DNA of 64,000 nucleotides from Glycomyces arizonensis DSM 44726 (GTDB lineage: Bacteria; Actinomycetota; Actinomycetes; Mycobacteriales; Micromonosporaceae). Numbering within the stretch: the first letter of the stretch is position 1; every line of letters begins with the position of its first letter. This document shows positions 44,607 through 54,846 of this stretch, in pieces. A program made the translations under genes and the position numbers. The notes under the pieces are model-generated. The model was not told the DNA's origin and searched no databases. It worked only from the letters and a program-made list of their open reading frames with translations. The stretch covers positions 62,001 through 126,000 of the forward strand of contig NZ_AXWO01000016.1 in the NCBI RefSeq assembly GCF_000482705.1. The letters run 5' to 3'.

Positions 44607-45536
44607 CTAGAGCGGGGCGTCCGAGAGCCGCGCCGCCGACGAGGCCCGCACCGAGCGCAGCAGCAGCCGCGCGTCGCCGAGCCGGCGCTTGAGGCGCCGC
44701 TCCAGGCCCGCGATCGGCGTGAGGTTCTGCGGGGCCCGCGCGTCCTTGTGCGCGGCCGACCCCAACGGCGGCAGCGCCGCCGCGGTCGCGTCGGCGAGAG
44801 CGATCGCCGCCTCCTCACTCAGCGCGTCGGCCGCCTCGATCCGCGCCACGCCCGCCCAGCCGCGCGACCCGGCCCCCGGCAGTCGCAGGTACCACGAGTA
44901 GCGCGGCCACGTCGTCATCAGATAGAACACCGGCGTGCGCTGCCCCGGCCGCAGCCGCTCGACGACGCCGTTCAGCGGCCCCTGCAGATACGACCGGTGG
45001 TGGCTCTTGATGTAGCCCACCGCGTTCGGGAGCCTGGTCCGCCCGCGCAGCGTCCCGTCGAGCACGGACAGCTCGGCGTCCGCGGCGACGGCGGCGGCGA
45101 CCTTCGCCTCCAGCGCCGCCATCGCGACCTGGCTCGCGGCGATCAGCTCCGCCGAGTCGGCCGCGTCGGTCTTGCGGTACGGGTACTGCCCGAAGTCGGT
45201 GCCCGGGTCCAGCGGGGCGAACAGGCCGCGCTCGACGGACGACTCGATGACCGCCGAAGCCCCGCCGTCGAGGTCGCACACGACCGCACCGGCCGCCCAC
45301 GAGACGCACACGCCCGGCCAGCGGCCGGTCTCGTCGCTCAGCTCCACGCGCGCGTCCACGCGCCTGACGCCGTCGACCACCAGCAGCCGCCTCGGGCCCG
45401 AACTCGGCGCGTCGACCGGCATCCAGCCCTTGACCGGCATCTCGACCTCGGCGTTGACCGTGGCCGAGTCCGAGCGGGACGGCGACTCGGCGTTGTCCGC
45501 GAAGGACGGGTCCCACGCGTCGACGGTGATCTGCAC
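44607..45536 (-). CDS. nurA: NurA-like nuclease
   Basis: The 309-residue protein has the NurA motif order: LLVVDGVRRVDARV (Asp55-Gly56), SVLDGTLRG (Asp160-Gly161), AVGYIKSHHRSYL (Lys177), then PRYSWYLRLPG and WAGVARIEA near the end. In archaea NurA is a dimeric RNase H-fold nuclease that works with the HerA translocase and with Mre11-Rad50 to resect DNA ends. Here sbcC ends only 2 nt upstream, and sbcD and a HerA-like gene precede it in the same operon. GGAG of the sbcC end serves as Shine-Dalgarno for GTG 45536. Similarity is by motif pattern; activity is inferred. Confidence 0.78.
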   Translation of the reverse strand: MQITVDAWDPSFADNAESPSRSDSATVNAEVEMPVKGWMPVDAPSSGPRRLLVVDGVRRVDARVELSDETGRWPGVCVSWAAGAVVCDLDGGASAVIESSVERGLFAPLDPGTDFGQYPYRKTDAADSAELIAASQVAMAALEAKVAAAVAADAELSVLDGTLRGRTRLPNAVGYIKSHHRSYLQGPLNGVVERLRPGQRTPVFYLMTTWPRYSWYLRLPGAGSRGWAGVARIEAADALSEEAAIALADATAAALPPLGSAAHKDARAPQNLTPIAGLERRLKRRLGDARLLLRSVRASSAARLSDAPL

Positions 45537-45538
45537 GG

Positions 45539-47971
45539 CTACTCCATGGTCTTCTCGACGTGTGAACCCTTGGCGTCCTTGAGGATCCGGAACCGCACCG
45601 GCACGCGCTCGGCGAGGTCGGCGACGTGCGTGACCAGGCCGACCGTGCGCTCGCTGGAGACCGTCAGCGCCTCCAGCGTGCTGGCCACCGCGTCCAGCGT
45701 CTCGGGGTCGAGCGTGCCGAAGCCCTCGTCGAGGATGATCGACTCCAGGCACGCCCCGTCGCGCGAGAGGCTCGCCAGCTGGTCGGACAGCGCGAGCGCC
45801 AGCGACAGCGACGCGGCGAACGTCTCGCCGCCCGACAGGCTCCGCGCGGGGCGCGCCATGTCTGCGTCGTGGTGGTCGACCACCCAGAAGTCCTGGTCGC
45901 GGTAGATCAGGTCGTACTGGCCGCCGGTGATGCGGCTGAGCATCACCGTCGCCCCGGTCACGAGCTCGTCGAGCGCCTCGCTCAGCAGCCACTCCATGAA
46001 CCGGCGCGCCTCCAGATGCGTCGCAAGCGCCTTGGCGACCTCCGTCTCGCGGGCGTAGCGGCGCGTCTCGGCGTCGAGCTCGACGCGCTGGCGGCGGGCC
46101 TCGGCCAGCCGCTCGGCGGCCGCTCGGGCCGACTCGACGGCCGCGGCGTGCGCGGCCACGTAGTCGCCGCCGGTGCCCGTGCGCGGGACGGCGACGTCGA
46201 ACTCGGCCATCGCGCCGAGCAGTTCGGCCCGGAGCGTGGCGGCGCGCCCGTCGAGCGAGTCGAGCTCCTCGCGCGCGGCCCCGCGTTCGGCGGTGGCCCG
46301 TTCGAGCGCCCCGGCCGCCCAGTCGACGAGCCGCTGCCAGCTCTCGGCCAAGTCAGTGCCCGCCGCGGGCGGCCCGAGGACGGCCACCTGGTCCCGGGCG
46401 TGCCCGAACTCGCGCCACGCCCGCTGCTGCTGCTCTTCGGCCCCCGCCTTGCGCTTCTCGGCCTCCCGCAGGGCCCGGCGCGCGGCCTTGAGCGCCGCGG
46501 CGGTGCCGCCGAGCAGCTGCCTCGCCTCGGCGGCGGCTTCGCGGCGGCCTTGCAGCACACCGGCCTCGGGCACGTCCTTGAGCTTGTTCTCCAGGCGGCG
46601 GCGCTTGACGTCGAGCTCGGTCAGGCGCTCCTCGTAGCTGTCGAGGCGCGCCTGGAGGTTCACGACCGCGGCCTGCGCGTCCTTGTACTCGGCGGTGGCC
46701 GTCTGCGACGCCTGCTGGGCCTCCTCCAAGGCCGCCGAGAGGTCGCGCTCGGGGACGGCCTCCACGGGCCGGTCGCACACCGGGCAGTCCTCGCCGCCGA
46801 CCAGTTCGGCCCGCAGCGTCCCGGCCAGGTCCGCCATGCGGGCCTTGTGGACGGCCGCGTGCTGGATCTCGACCTCCTCGGCGGCGGCCCCTTCGAGCTC
46901 CTTGGCCTCGTCGTACTGGTGGCGCAGCTCCTCGGTCAGCTCGCGGCCGGTCTTCAGGCTCGTCTCGGTCTCACCGAGCTCCTCCCACGCCTTGAGCTGG
47001 CGTTCGATGAGCGCCAGATCGAGCCCGTCGAGTTCGGCGCGGAGCCGTTCGTCCTCGGCCTCGGTCGCCTCGACCTCGGCGGCCTTCGCCTTGACGCGCT
47101 CGGCCGCGTCGGCGACCTGCGCGGCGACGTCGTCGACGCCGCCGGGCCGCTTGATGTACGTCAGGGACGCCAGGTTCGCCTCGGCCTCGCTCGAACGCCT
47201 GCGGGCGGCCTCGGCGGCCGTGTCGAGCCCGTCGAGCGCACCGGCCTTGTCCCGCACCGACTCGGTGAGCTTCTCGAGCTTCTCGACCCGCAGCGCCGCC
47301 GCCGATATGTCCTCGTCGGACACCTGCGGGACCTTCTGCAGCTGCGCCTCCAGGGTCCGCTGCGCGGTGGCGGCGGCGTCGCGCCTGGCGCCCGCGAGCT
47401 GCTGGACGCGCCGGTAAGCGCTGTGCCCCAGGAGGTTCTCAAGAATCTTGCGCCGGTCGGCGGCGGTGGCGTGGAGGAACTCGGCGAACTCGCCCTGTGG
47501 CAAGAGCACGCACTTGGTGAACTGGTCGAACGGCAGCCCCACGATTCGCTCGGCGGCGGTGCTCACCGTCGACGGACTCCCGGCGAGCGCCCTGCCGAGG
47601 CCCTCGACCAGCTCGGTGTCGTCGGCCGGGTTCACCCCCTCGGGCAGCTGCTCCAGCGCGGCCATCGTGGTCTTGACGTTGCCGTTCTTGTCGCGGCGCA
47701 GGATCCTCGTGGCCACGTAGTGGACGCCCGCGGCGGCGAACACCAGCCGCACCCGGCCCTCCACCGCCGACGGCGCGATCGCGTGCTGCGTGGTGTTGTT
47801 GCGCCAGCGCGGCGTGCGCCCGTACAGCGCGAAGCACATCGCGTCGAGCACCGTGGACTTCCCGGCGCCGGTCGGCCCGGTGAGCGCGAAGAAGTCGACA
47901 TCGGTGAAGTCGAGCGTCGAGGCCTCGGTGTAGGAACCGAAGCCGTGCATGTCCAACCGGATCGGCCTCAT
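45539..47971 (-). CDS. sbcC: SbcC/Rad50-type SMC ATPase
   Basis: The 810-residue protein is the ATPase subunit of the SbcCD (Mre11-Rad50-type) nuclease. Walker A GPTGAGKST (residues 32-40) lies in the N-terminal ATPase half, and a Q-loop-type LLPQGEFAEFLHA follows. The coiled-coil arms are Ala/Glu-rich, shorter than in E. coli SbcC, and meet at the zinc hook CPVC (GGEDCPVCDRPVEAVP). The C-terminal half has the signature LSGGETFAASLSLALALSDQL and Walker B LESIILDEGFGTLD. The ATG overlaps the sbcD stop (ATGA). Confidence 0.96.
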   Translation of the reverse strand: MRPIRLDMHGFGSYTEASTLDFTDVDFFALTGPTGAGKSTVLDAMCFALYGRTPRWRNNTTQHAIAPSAVEGRVRLVFAAAGVHYVATRILRRDKNGNVKTTMAALEQLPEGVNPADDTELVEGLGRALAGSPSTVSTAAERIVGLPFDQFTKCVLLPQGEFAEFLHATAADRRKILENLLGHSAYRRVQQLAGARRDAAATAQRTLEAQLQKVPQVSDEDISAAALRVEKLEKLTESVRDKAGALDGLDTAAEAARRRSSEAEANLASLTYIKRPGGVDDVAAQVADAAERVKAKAAEVEATEAEDERLRAELDGLDLALIERQLKAWEELGETETSLKTGRELTEELRHQYDEAKELEGAAAEEVEIQHAAVHKARMADLAGTLRAELVGGEDCPVCDRPVEAVPERDLSAALEEAQQASQTATAEYKDAQAAVVNLQARLDSYEERLTELDVKRRRLENKLKDVPEAGVLQGRREAAAEARQLLGGTAAALKAARRALREAEKRKAGAEEQQQRAWREFGHARDQVAVLGPPAAGTDLAESWQRLVDWAAGALERATAERGAAREELDSLDGRAATLRAELLGAMAEFDVAVPRTGTGGDYVAAHAAAVESARAAAERLAEARRQRVELDAETRRYARETEVAKALATHLEARRFMEWLLSEALDELVTGATVMLSRITGGQYDLIYRDQDFWVVDHHDADMARPARSLSGGETFAASLSLALALSDQLASLSRDGACLESIILDEGFGTLDPETLDAVASTLEALTVSSERTVGLVTHVADLAERVPVRFRILKDAKGSHVEKTME

Positions 47972-49128
47972 GACGACTCCTCTGCCGCGACGGTCTGCGT
48001 CTCCTCGTACAGCTCGGCGAACAGCTTCGCCACCGCCGGGTCGTCGTGCCCGTTCTCGGCGAGGTAGGCGCCGAACAGCTCGCCGGGACTGCGCCCCGAG
48101 CGCCGCTGCCGCGGCGCGGCCGCGTCGGCGCGCATGACCGGGTCGATGTGGATCTGCACGGCACGCGGGAACAGGTCGGCGACCTCGCCGCGCAGCCCCG
48201 CCCTGGCCGGCTCGGTGACGAACACCCGCAGCCACGCCCGCTCGTCCACTTCGGCCTTGCCCAGCTCCGCGAGCGTGCCCCGCAGCGTCTTGAGCGGCAC
48301 CGCCGCGGTCAGCGGCACCTCCCGCACCCGCGCCGGAGTGTCCGCGGTGACGTCGACGATCGTGACGCTCGGCGCGTGGTCCTCCTCGCCGAAGTCCACC
48401 GCCAGCGGCCCGCCCGAGTACCGGATCGGGCACGGCCCCTCGATCTTCTGCGCCTTGTGCAGGTGCCCGAGCGCGACGTAGTTCGTCGAGGCCGGGAAGA
48501 CCGCCGCAGGGACCGCGTAGTCCGCGACAGTGTGGACCTCCCGCTCGCCCCCGCCGACCCTGCCGCCCACGACCGTCAGGTGCCCGCAGAACAGGTCCAC
48601 CTCGTCGCCGCTGAAGCCCTGCGAGAGCGCCGACACCATGCGCCGCAGGTGATCGGCGTAGGCCGACTCGGTGTCCGCCGTGCTCAGCTCGAACAGCTCG
48701 GCCGCCCGGACCGCGTACCGCTGGCTGACGAACGGCAGCGCCGCGAGCCGCCACCGCTCCCCGCTCGCCGTCTCGCCGGTGACGAGATGGTCGGCGGCCT
48801 TGCCGATGCGGCCCCGCAGGTGGATCCCGGCCGCGGCGGCCCACGCGCGCAGCGCTTCCAGCGCCGGTCCGTTGTCGTGGTTCCCGGCGATCGCCACCAC
48901 CTCGGCGCCCGTGCCGCGCAGCGCCGACAGCGTCGCCGTCAAGAGCTTCTGCGCGGCGCTCGAAGGCGAGGCCGTGTCGTACAGGTCCCCGGCCACGATC
49001 ACCAGGTCCACCTGCTCGGTGCGAGCCGTCTCGACGATCTGGCCGAACACGGCCCGCTGCTCGTCCAGCCGCGCCCGGCCCTTCAGCGTGACGCCGACGT
49101 GCCAGTCGGAGGTGTGCAGGATTCGCAA
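47968..49128 (-). CDS. sbcD: SbcD/Mre11-type nuclease
   Basis: The 386-residue metallophosphoesterase is the nuclease partner of SbcC. All phosphodiesterase motifs are present: TSDWHVG (Asp8, His10), AGDLYD (Asp48), AGNHD (Asn83, His84), and the later CGHLTV and ALGHLHKAQ His residues. The C-terminal part binds Rad50/SbcC. The start codon is TTG 49128: the sequence TAGGAG, made of the HerA stop and a Shine-Dalgarno, stands 6 nt before it. Translation is coupled to herA upstream and sbcC downstream. Confidence 0.95.
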   Translation of the reverse strand: MRILHTSDWHVGVTLKGRARLDEQRAVFGQIVETARTEQVDLVIVAGDLYDTASPSSAAQKLLTATLSALRGTGAEVVAIAGNHDNGPALEALRAWAAAAGIHLRGRIGKAADHLVTGETASGERWRLAALPFVSQRYAVRAAELFELSTADTESAYADHLRRMVSALSQGFSGDEVDLFCGHLTVVGGRVGGGEREVHTVADYAVPAAVFPASTNYVALGHLHKAQKIEGPCPIRYSGGPLAVDFGEEDHAPSVTIVDVTADTPARVREVPLTAAVPLKTLRGTLAELGKAEVDERAWLRVFVTEPARAGLRGEVADLFPRAVQIHIDPVMRADAAAPRQRRSGRSPGELFGAYLAENGHDDPAVAKLFAELYEETQTVAAEESS

Positions 49129-49137
49129 GGCGGGCTC

Positions 49138-50859
<1,722 letters not shown>

Positions 50860-50864
50860 GCGAC

Positions 50865-51596
50865 TCATCCTCTCAGGTATCGCAAGATGAGGTTGCCTTC
50901 GGCTTCGATGACGTGTCGCAGCCGCAGCCGACGGGCCGCCTCGGACGCCCGCCCTTCGGCGGCCCGGATCGGGCCCGCGCCCACCAGCAGCGGCGACACC
51001 GTCAAACACAGCTCGTCGACCAGGTCGGCGGCGATCAGCTCGCCGAAGACCCGCGGCCCGCCCTCGCACAGGACCTGCCGCAGCCCCCGCTCGCGCAGGA
51101 CCCCGAGCGCGGCGCGGTAGTCGATCTCGCCGTGGCCGACCGCGACGACGTCCGCGATCTCCCGCAGCGACTCCATGTGGCCCACGGCGGCGTCGGCCGC
51201 GCAGATCACGATCGGTCGGCGCGGCGCCTGCTCGAACAGCCCCGACTCGGGGTCGAGCCGGGCCGACCGCGACGCCACCGCCATCACCGGCTCCTCGGGA
51301 AGCCCCCGCTCGGATCGCCAGGCCACCCGTTCGGGGCTCAGCGTCAGCGGTCCGTATCCTTCGGCGAGCACCGTCCCGGACCCGGCCAGCAGCACGTCGC
51401 AGCCGGCCCGCAGCACCTTGAAGACCCGCTTGTCGGCCTCTCCGGACAGTGGGCCCGACAGGCCCTCCAAAGTGGCCGCGCCGTCGGCGCTGGTCACGAA
51501 GTTCACGCGCAGCCAATCCTCCTCCGGAGGCGCGTACGCGTCGTAGAGTTCGGCCTCGCTCAGCTCATCGAGCCTCAGAAACTGCACATCTGGCAC
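50865..51596 (-). CDS. RibD C-terminal-type (pyrimidine) reductase
   Basis: The 243-residue protein belongs to the RibD_C/DHFR-like reductase family: VNFVTSADGAATLEG, FKVLRAGCDVLLAGSGTV, LCEGGPRVFGELIAADLVDELCLTVSPLLVG are its blocks. RibD_C reduces the ribosyl side chain of the riboflavin precursor, but the deaminase half is absent, so this may be a separate reductase or a paralogue. It lies 5 nt upstream of herA and is likely the first gene of the operon, though its link to DNA repair is not obvious. GTG 51596 was chosen because TAGGTT lies 6 nt upstream; GTG 51602 is also in frame. Confidence 0.85.
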   Translation of the reverse strand: MPDVQFLRLDELSEAELYDAYAPPEEDWLRVNFVTSADGAATLEGLSGPLSGEADKRVFKVLRAGCDVLLAGSGTVLAEGYGPLTLSPERVAWRSERGLPEEPVMAVASRSARLDPESGLFEQAPRRPIVICAADAAVGHMESLREIADVVAVGHGEIDYRAALGVLRERGLRQVLCEGGPRVFGELIAADLVDELCLTVSPLLVGAGPIRAAEGRASEAARRLRLRHVIEAEGNLILRYLRG

Positions 51597-51799
51597 GGCC
51601 ACAACCTAACCCATGGGCCCGACAAAGCAAGGCACCCGTCGCCCGCGGCCTGTCCCGCGAATCCGGTGAATCGGCCGAGTCGGATATCCGTCAGCGCTGA
51701 ACGACGTGAACCGCGACCGGCCCATCGCGGCGAATCTACGATTCTCCACGTTGCGCTCAGGAACCACCGCATGCCGCGAACCGAACACAGGAGACAGCG

Positions 51800-52210
51800 A
51801 TGATCGGACAGTTCAAGGCCGCAGCGGCCGCCGTCGGCGCCGCCGTGCTCATGGCCACCGGCTTCACCGCCACCGCCGCGTCCGCGAGCACCGCAGGTGT
51901 CGGCGAGGCATGGGACGACTGCGCATGGGGCCACGTCTGCCTGTGGGACGACCCGGGGTTCAGCGGGGAGAAGATCATCGACTGGGCTCCGCGCCGTCAC
52001 GGCGAGGTCCACGACTTCCCGGCGTCGGCGGTCGACCGGGCCAGTTCGATGCGGAACAATTCCAACTTCGTCGTCCGGCTGTACAGCCTCCACCACGGCA
52101 TGGGATTCCATATCTGCGCTCCTGCCAGGTTCAGCCACGGGGACTTCCGACAGCTCGGATGGGACAACACCGCCAGGAGCATCGGAACGACGCTCCACCC
52201 CGTGTGCTGA
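51800..52210 (+). CDS. Secreted peptidase inhibitor I36-like protein
   Basis: The 136-residue product has a signal peptide (FKAAAAAVGAAVLMATGFTATAASA) and a mature domain of about 105 residues resembling family I36/beta-gamma crystallin: CAWGHVCLWDDPGFSGEKI, then SSMRNNSNFVVRLYS and the terminal Cys. Family members (Streptomyces SMI) inhibit metalloproteases; here the target is unknown. The Cys residues could form two disulfides. CAGGAGA precedes the ATG. It is divergent from the RibD-type gene. Confidence 0.8.
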   Translation: MIGQFKAAAAAVGAAVLMATGFTATAASASTAGVGEAWDDCAWGHVCLWDDPGFSGEKIIDWAPRRHGEVHDFPASAVDRASSMRNNSNFVVRLYSLHHGMGFHICAPARFSHGDFRQLGWDNTARSIGTTLHPVC

Positions 52211-52224
52211 CAGGAGCACGCCGC

Positions 52225-53532
52225 TCAGGCGCCGAGCACGCGCTCCAGGTACGCGTTCGCGAAGCGCCGCTCGGGGTCCACTTCGTCCCGCACCGCCAGG
52301 AAGTCGTCGAAGCGCCCGTAGCGCTCGCCGAGCCGCTTGGCGTCCAGCCAGTGCAGCTTGCCCCAATGGGGACGCCCGTCGACGGCGTTGAAGATCTCCG
52401 CGGCCGCCTTGAAGTACTCCTCGTACTCGTGCCGGTGGTACTGGTGCACCGCCACATACGCCGTCTTGCGCCCGTGCGCCGTCGACAGCCACACGTCGTC
52501 GGCCGCGGCGAACCGCACCTCCACCGGGAACGAGACGTTGAAGTGCCGCTCGTCCACCAGCGCCTTGAGGTCCCGCAGCACCGCGGGCAGGACCTCGCGC
52601 GGCACCGCGTACTCCATCTCCCGGAACTTGACGTTCCTGGGCGAGGTGAACACCTTGTGCGACACGTCGGTGTAGTTGCGGGCGCTCCACACGCGACCGG
52701 CCAGCCGGTTCAGGCTCGGCACGGTCTGCGGGAACCGCGCCCCCACCCGGTTGCTCGCCTCGAACAGGGTGTTCTCGGTGAAGCCCTCGTTCCACCAGTA
52801 CGCCAGGCGCGTCGGGCGCCGCCTCCGCTCCTCCATGGAGTACCGGTTGTTCCGCTTGGTCAGCGTCCGCTCGGTGTGCGGGAACCAGTAGAACTCGAAG
52901 TGGTCGTTCTCGGCCACCAGCTCGTCCAGGTCCGCGAGGACCGCGTCCAGGCGCATCGGCGTCTCCACCGCCTGGAGCTGGAACGCCGGGACGCACTGGA
53001 TCGTCACCTCCGTGACGATCCCGAGCGCGCCGAGGCCGATCTGGGCCGCGGCGAACAGCTCGGGCCGCTCCTCGGCCGAGCAGCGCACCTCGCTGCCGTC
53101 GGCCATCACCAGAGCGAGCGCGCTCACCTGCCACGCCATGCCCCGGTACCGGTCGCCGGTGCCGTGCGTGCCGGTCGCGATCGCGCCCGAGACCGTCTGG
53201 CGGTCGATGTCGCCCATGTTCTCCAGCGCCAGGCCGTGCGCGTCCAGGACCTGGTTGAGCTGCCATATCCGCATGCCCGCCTCGACGGTGACCAGGTTCG
53301 TCCCGGTGTCGACGCGCACCACGCCGTCCATGGCGCTCATGTCCACCATGACCCCGTCGGGCGCGACGATGCCGCTGAAGGAGTGGCCCGCGCCCACCGC
53401 CTTGACGCGCAGTCCTTCGGCGGCGGCCTCGCGCACCGCCGTCGCGATCTCGTTCGCGTTGCCGGGCTTCACGGTCCGGACCGGTTCGACGGCTTCGGTG
53501 CCGGACCAGTTCCGCCAGAGAGAGGTAGACAT
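52225..53532 (-). CDS. D-arabinono-1,4-lactone oxidase family flavoprotein
   Basis: The 435-residue VAO-type oxidase has an FAD-binding N-terminal domain, where KAVGAGHSFSGIV contains His50, the usual site of covalent FAD attachment, and GDIDRQTVSGAIATGTHGTG is the second FAD segment. The C-terminal ALO domain ends with RPHWGKLHW and the DPERRFANAYLERVLG signature. Related enzymes oxidise aldonolactones or polyols with O2; the exact substrate cannot be told. There is no signal peptide. GGAGA precedes the ATG. It is divergent from, and probably functionally linked to, the PLP enzyme gene at 53608, an arrangement known in other actinobacteria. Confidence 0.9.
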   Translation of the reverse strand: MSTSLWRNWSGTEAVEPVRTVKPGNANEIATAVREAAAEGLRVKAVGAGHSFSGIVAPDGVMVDMSAMDGVVRVDTGTNLVTVEAGMRIWQLNQVLDAHGLALENMGDIDRQTVSGAIATGTHGTGDRYRGMAWQVSALALVMADGSEVRCSAEERPELFAAAQIGLGALGIVTEVTIQCVPAFQLQAVETPMRLDAVLADLDELVAENDHFEFYWFPHTERTLTKRNNRYSMEERRRRPTRLAYWWNEGFTENTLFEASNRVGARFPQTVPSLNRLAGRVWSARNYTDVSHKVFTSPRNVKFREMEYAVPREVLPAVLRDLKALVDERHFNVSFPVEVRFAAADDVWLSTAHGRKTAYVAVHQYHRHEYEEYFKAAAEIFNAVDGRPHWGKLHWLDAKRLGERYGRFDDFLAVRDEVDPERRFANAYLERVLGA

Positions 53533-53607
53533 CGGGTCTCCGGTTTGTATGCGGTCTACTTAAAGGTAGCTTTCATCTAACCTCACACCCAACAGGAGGG
53601 AAGGCGC

Positions 53608-54831
53608 ATGGGTCTGGAGACTGTACCGAACCTCGGCGCGCGGGAGCACGTGTTCGCCGAGCTCGACCGCGCGACGGCGAACCTCCAGCCGCCCTTCGCC
53701 GCCGTCGAGCTCGGCGCGTTCGACACCAACGCGGCCATCCTGCGACGCAACGCGATCGGCAAGCCGCTGCGCCTGGTCAGCAAGTCGCTGCGGTGCCGGG
53801 CCCTGATGCGCCGGGCCCTCGCGCAGCCCGGCTTCAAGGGCGTCCTGGCCTACACGCTGCCCGAGGCGCTGTGGCTCGCCGAGGAGTTCGACGACGTGGT
53901 GGTCGCCTATCCGACAGCGAACGCCGACGCCCTGCGCCACCTGGCGGGCAGCGACGAGCTGGCCCGGCGCGTGACGCTCATGGTCGACTCGGTCGAGCAC
54001 CTCGACTACCTGCGGCGGGCCGTGGAGCCCAGCCCCGGTCGCCCGCTCCGGCTGTGCCTGGAGCTGGACATGTCGCTCGACCTCTTCGGCGGCCGAGTCC
54101 ACATCGGCGCGCACCGCTCGCCCGTCCACACCCCCGACCAGGCCCTGGACATGGCCCACGAGATCGACAAGCGCCCCGGCGTGCAACTGGTGGGCCTCAT
54201 GGGCTACGAGTCGCAGATCGCGGGCGTCCAGGACGGCCCCGGCAGCGCCAGGCTCAAGTACCCGCTGGTGCGGCTCATGCAGCGCGTCTCACGCGCCGAG
54301 CTCGCCGAGCGCCGCGCCGCGGCCGTCGCCGCGGTCAGGAGCGCCGCCGACATCGAGTTCGTCAACGGCGGCGGCACCGGCTCGGTGCCCTCGACCGCCG
54401 CCGACCCGTCCGTCACCGAGGTCGCCGCCGGATCGGGCCTGTACTCGCCGGCGCTGTTCGACGGCTACCGGTCGATCCGCCCGCTCCCGGCCGCGTTCTT
54501 CGCCGTGCCGGTGGTGCGCCGCCCCCGCAAGGGCGTCGTCACCGCCCTCGGCGGCGGCTGGATCGCCTCGGGCGTGCCCGGCTGGGACCGCCTGCCGAAA
54601 CCGGCGTTTCCGACCGGCCTGTCCTACACCAGGACCGAGGGCGCCGGCGAGGTCCAGACGCCCTTGCGGGGCAAGACCGTCGACGGCCTGCCCATCGGCG
54701 CCCGGGTGTGGATGCGCCACGCCAAGGCCGGGGAACTGGCCGAGCGGGTCAACACCCTCCAACTGGTCGCCGAGGGCCGGATCGTCGACGAGGTCCCCAC
54801 CTACCGCGGCGAGGGCTTCGCATTCGCCTAA
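53608..54831 (+). CDS. PLP-dependent amino acid deaminase/aldolase (DSD type)
   Basis: The 407-residue fold-type III PLP enzyme combines an alanine racemase-like N-terminal barrel with a D-serine dehydratase-like C-terminal domain. The PLP Lys is in RLVSKSLRC (about residue 56), ligand loops include GYESQIAGVQDG and FVNGGGTGSV, and RHAKAGELAERVN near the end contains the metal-site His. Relatives are D-threonine aldolases and D-serine dehydratases; NCBI-style naming is amino acid deaminase/aldolase. A strong Shine-Dalgarno (AGGAGGGAAGG) precedes the ATG. It is divergent from the lactone oxidase gene. Confidence 0.87.
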   Translation: MGLETVPNLGAREHVFAELDRATANLQPPFAAVELGAFDTNAAILRRNAIGKPLRLVSKSLRCRALMRRALAQPGFKGVLAYTLPEALWLAEEFDDVVVAYPTANADALRHLAGSDELARRVTLMVDSVEHLDYLRRAVEPSPGRPLRLCLELDMSLDLFGGRVHIGAHRSPVHTPDQALDMAHEIDKRPGVQLVGLMGYESQIAGVQDGPGSARLKYPLVRLMQRVSRAELAERRAAAVAAVRSAADIEFVNGGGTGSVPSTAADPSVTEVAAGSGLYSPALFDGYRSIRPLPAAFFAVPVVRRPRKGVVTALGGGWIASGVPGWDRLPKPAFPTGLSYTRTEGAGEVQTPLRGKTVDGLPIGARVWMRHAKAGELAERVNTLQLVAEGRIVDEVPTYRGEGFAFA

Positions 54832-54846
54832 ATCCCGCGCGACGGC

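Noticed and set aside
53533-53607. IdeR/DtxR-type iron box between the lactone oxidase and PLP enzyme genes
   Set aside because: AAGGTAG and CTAACCT look like half-sites, but they are out of register for the 19-bp palindrome.
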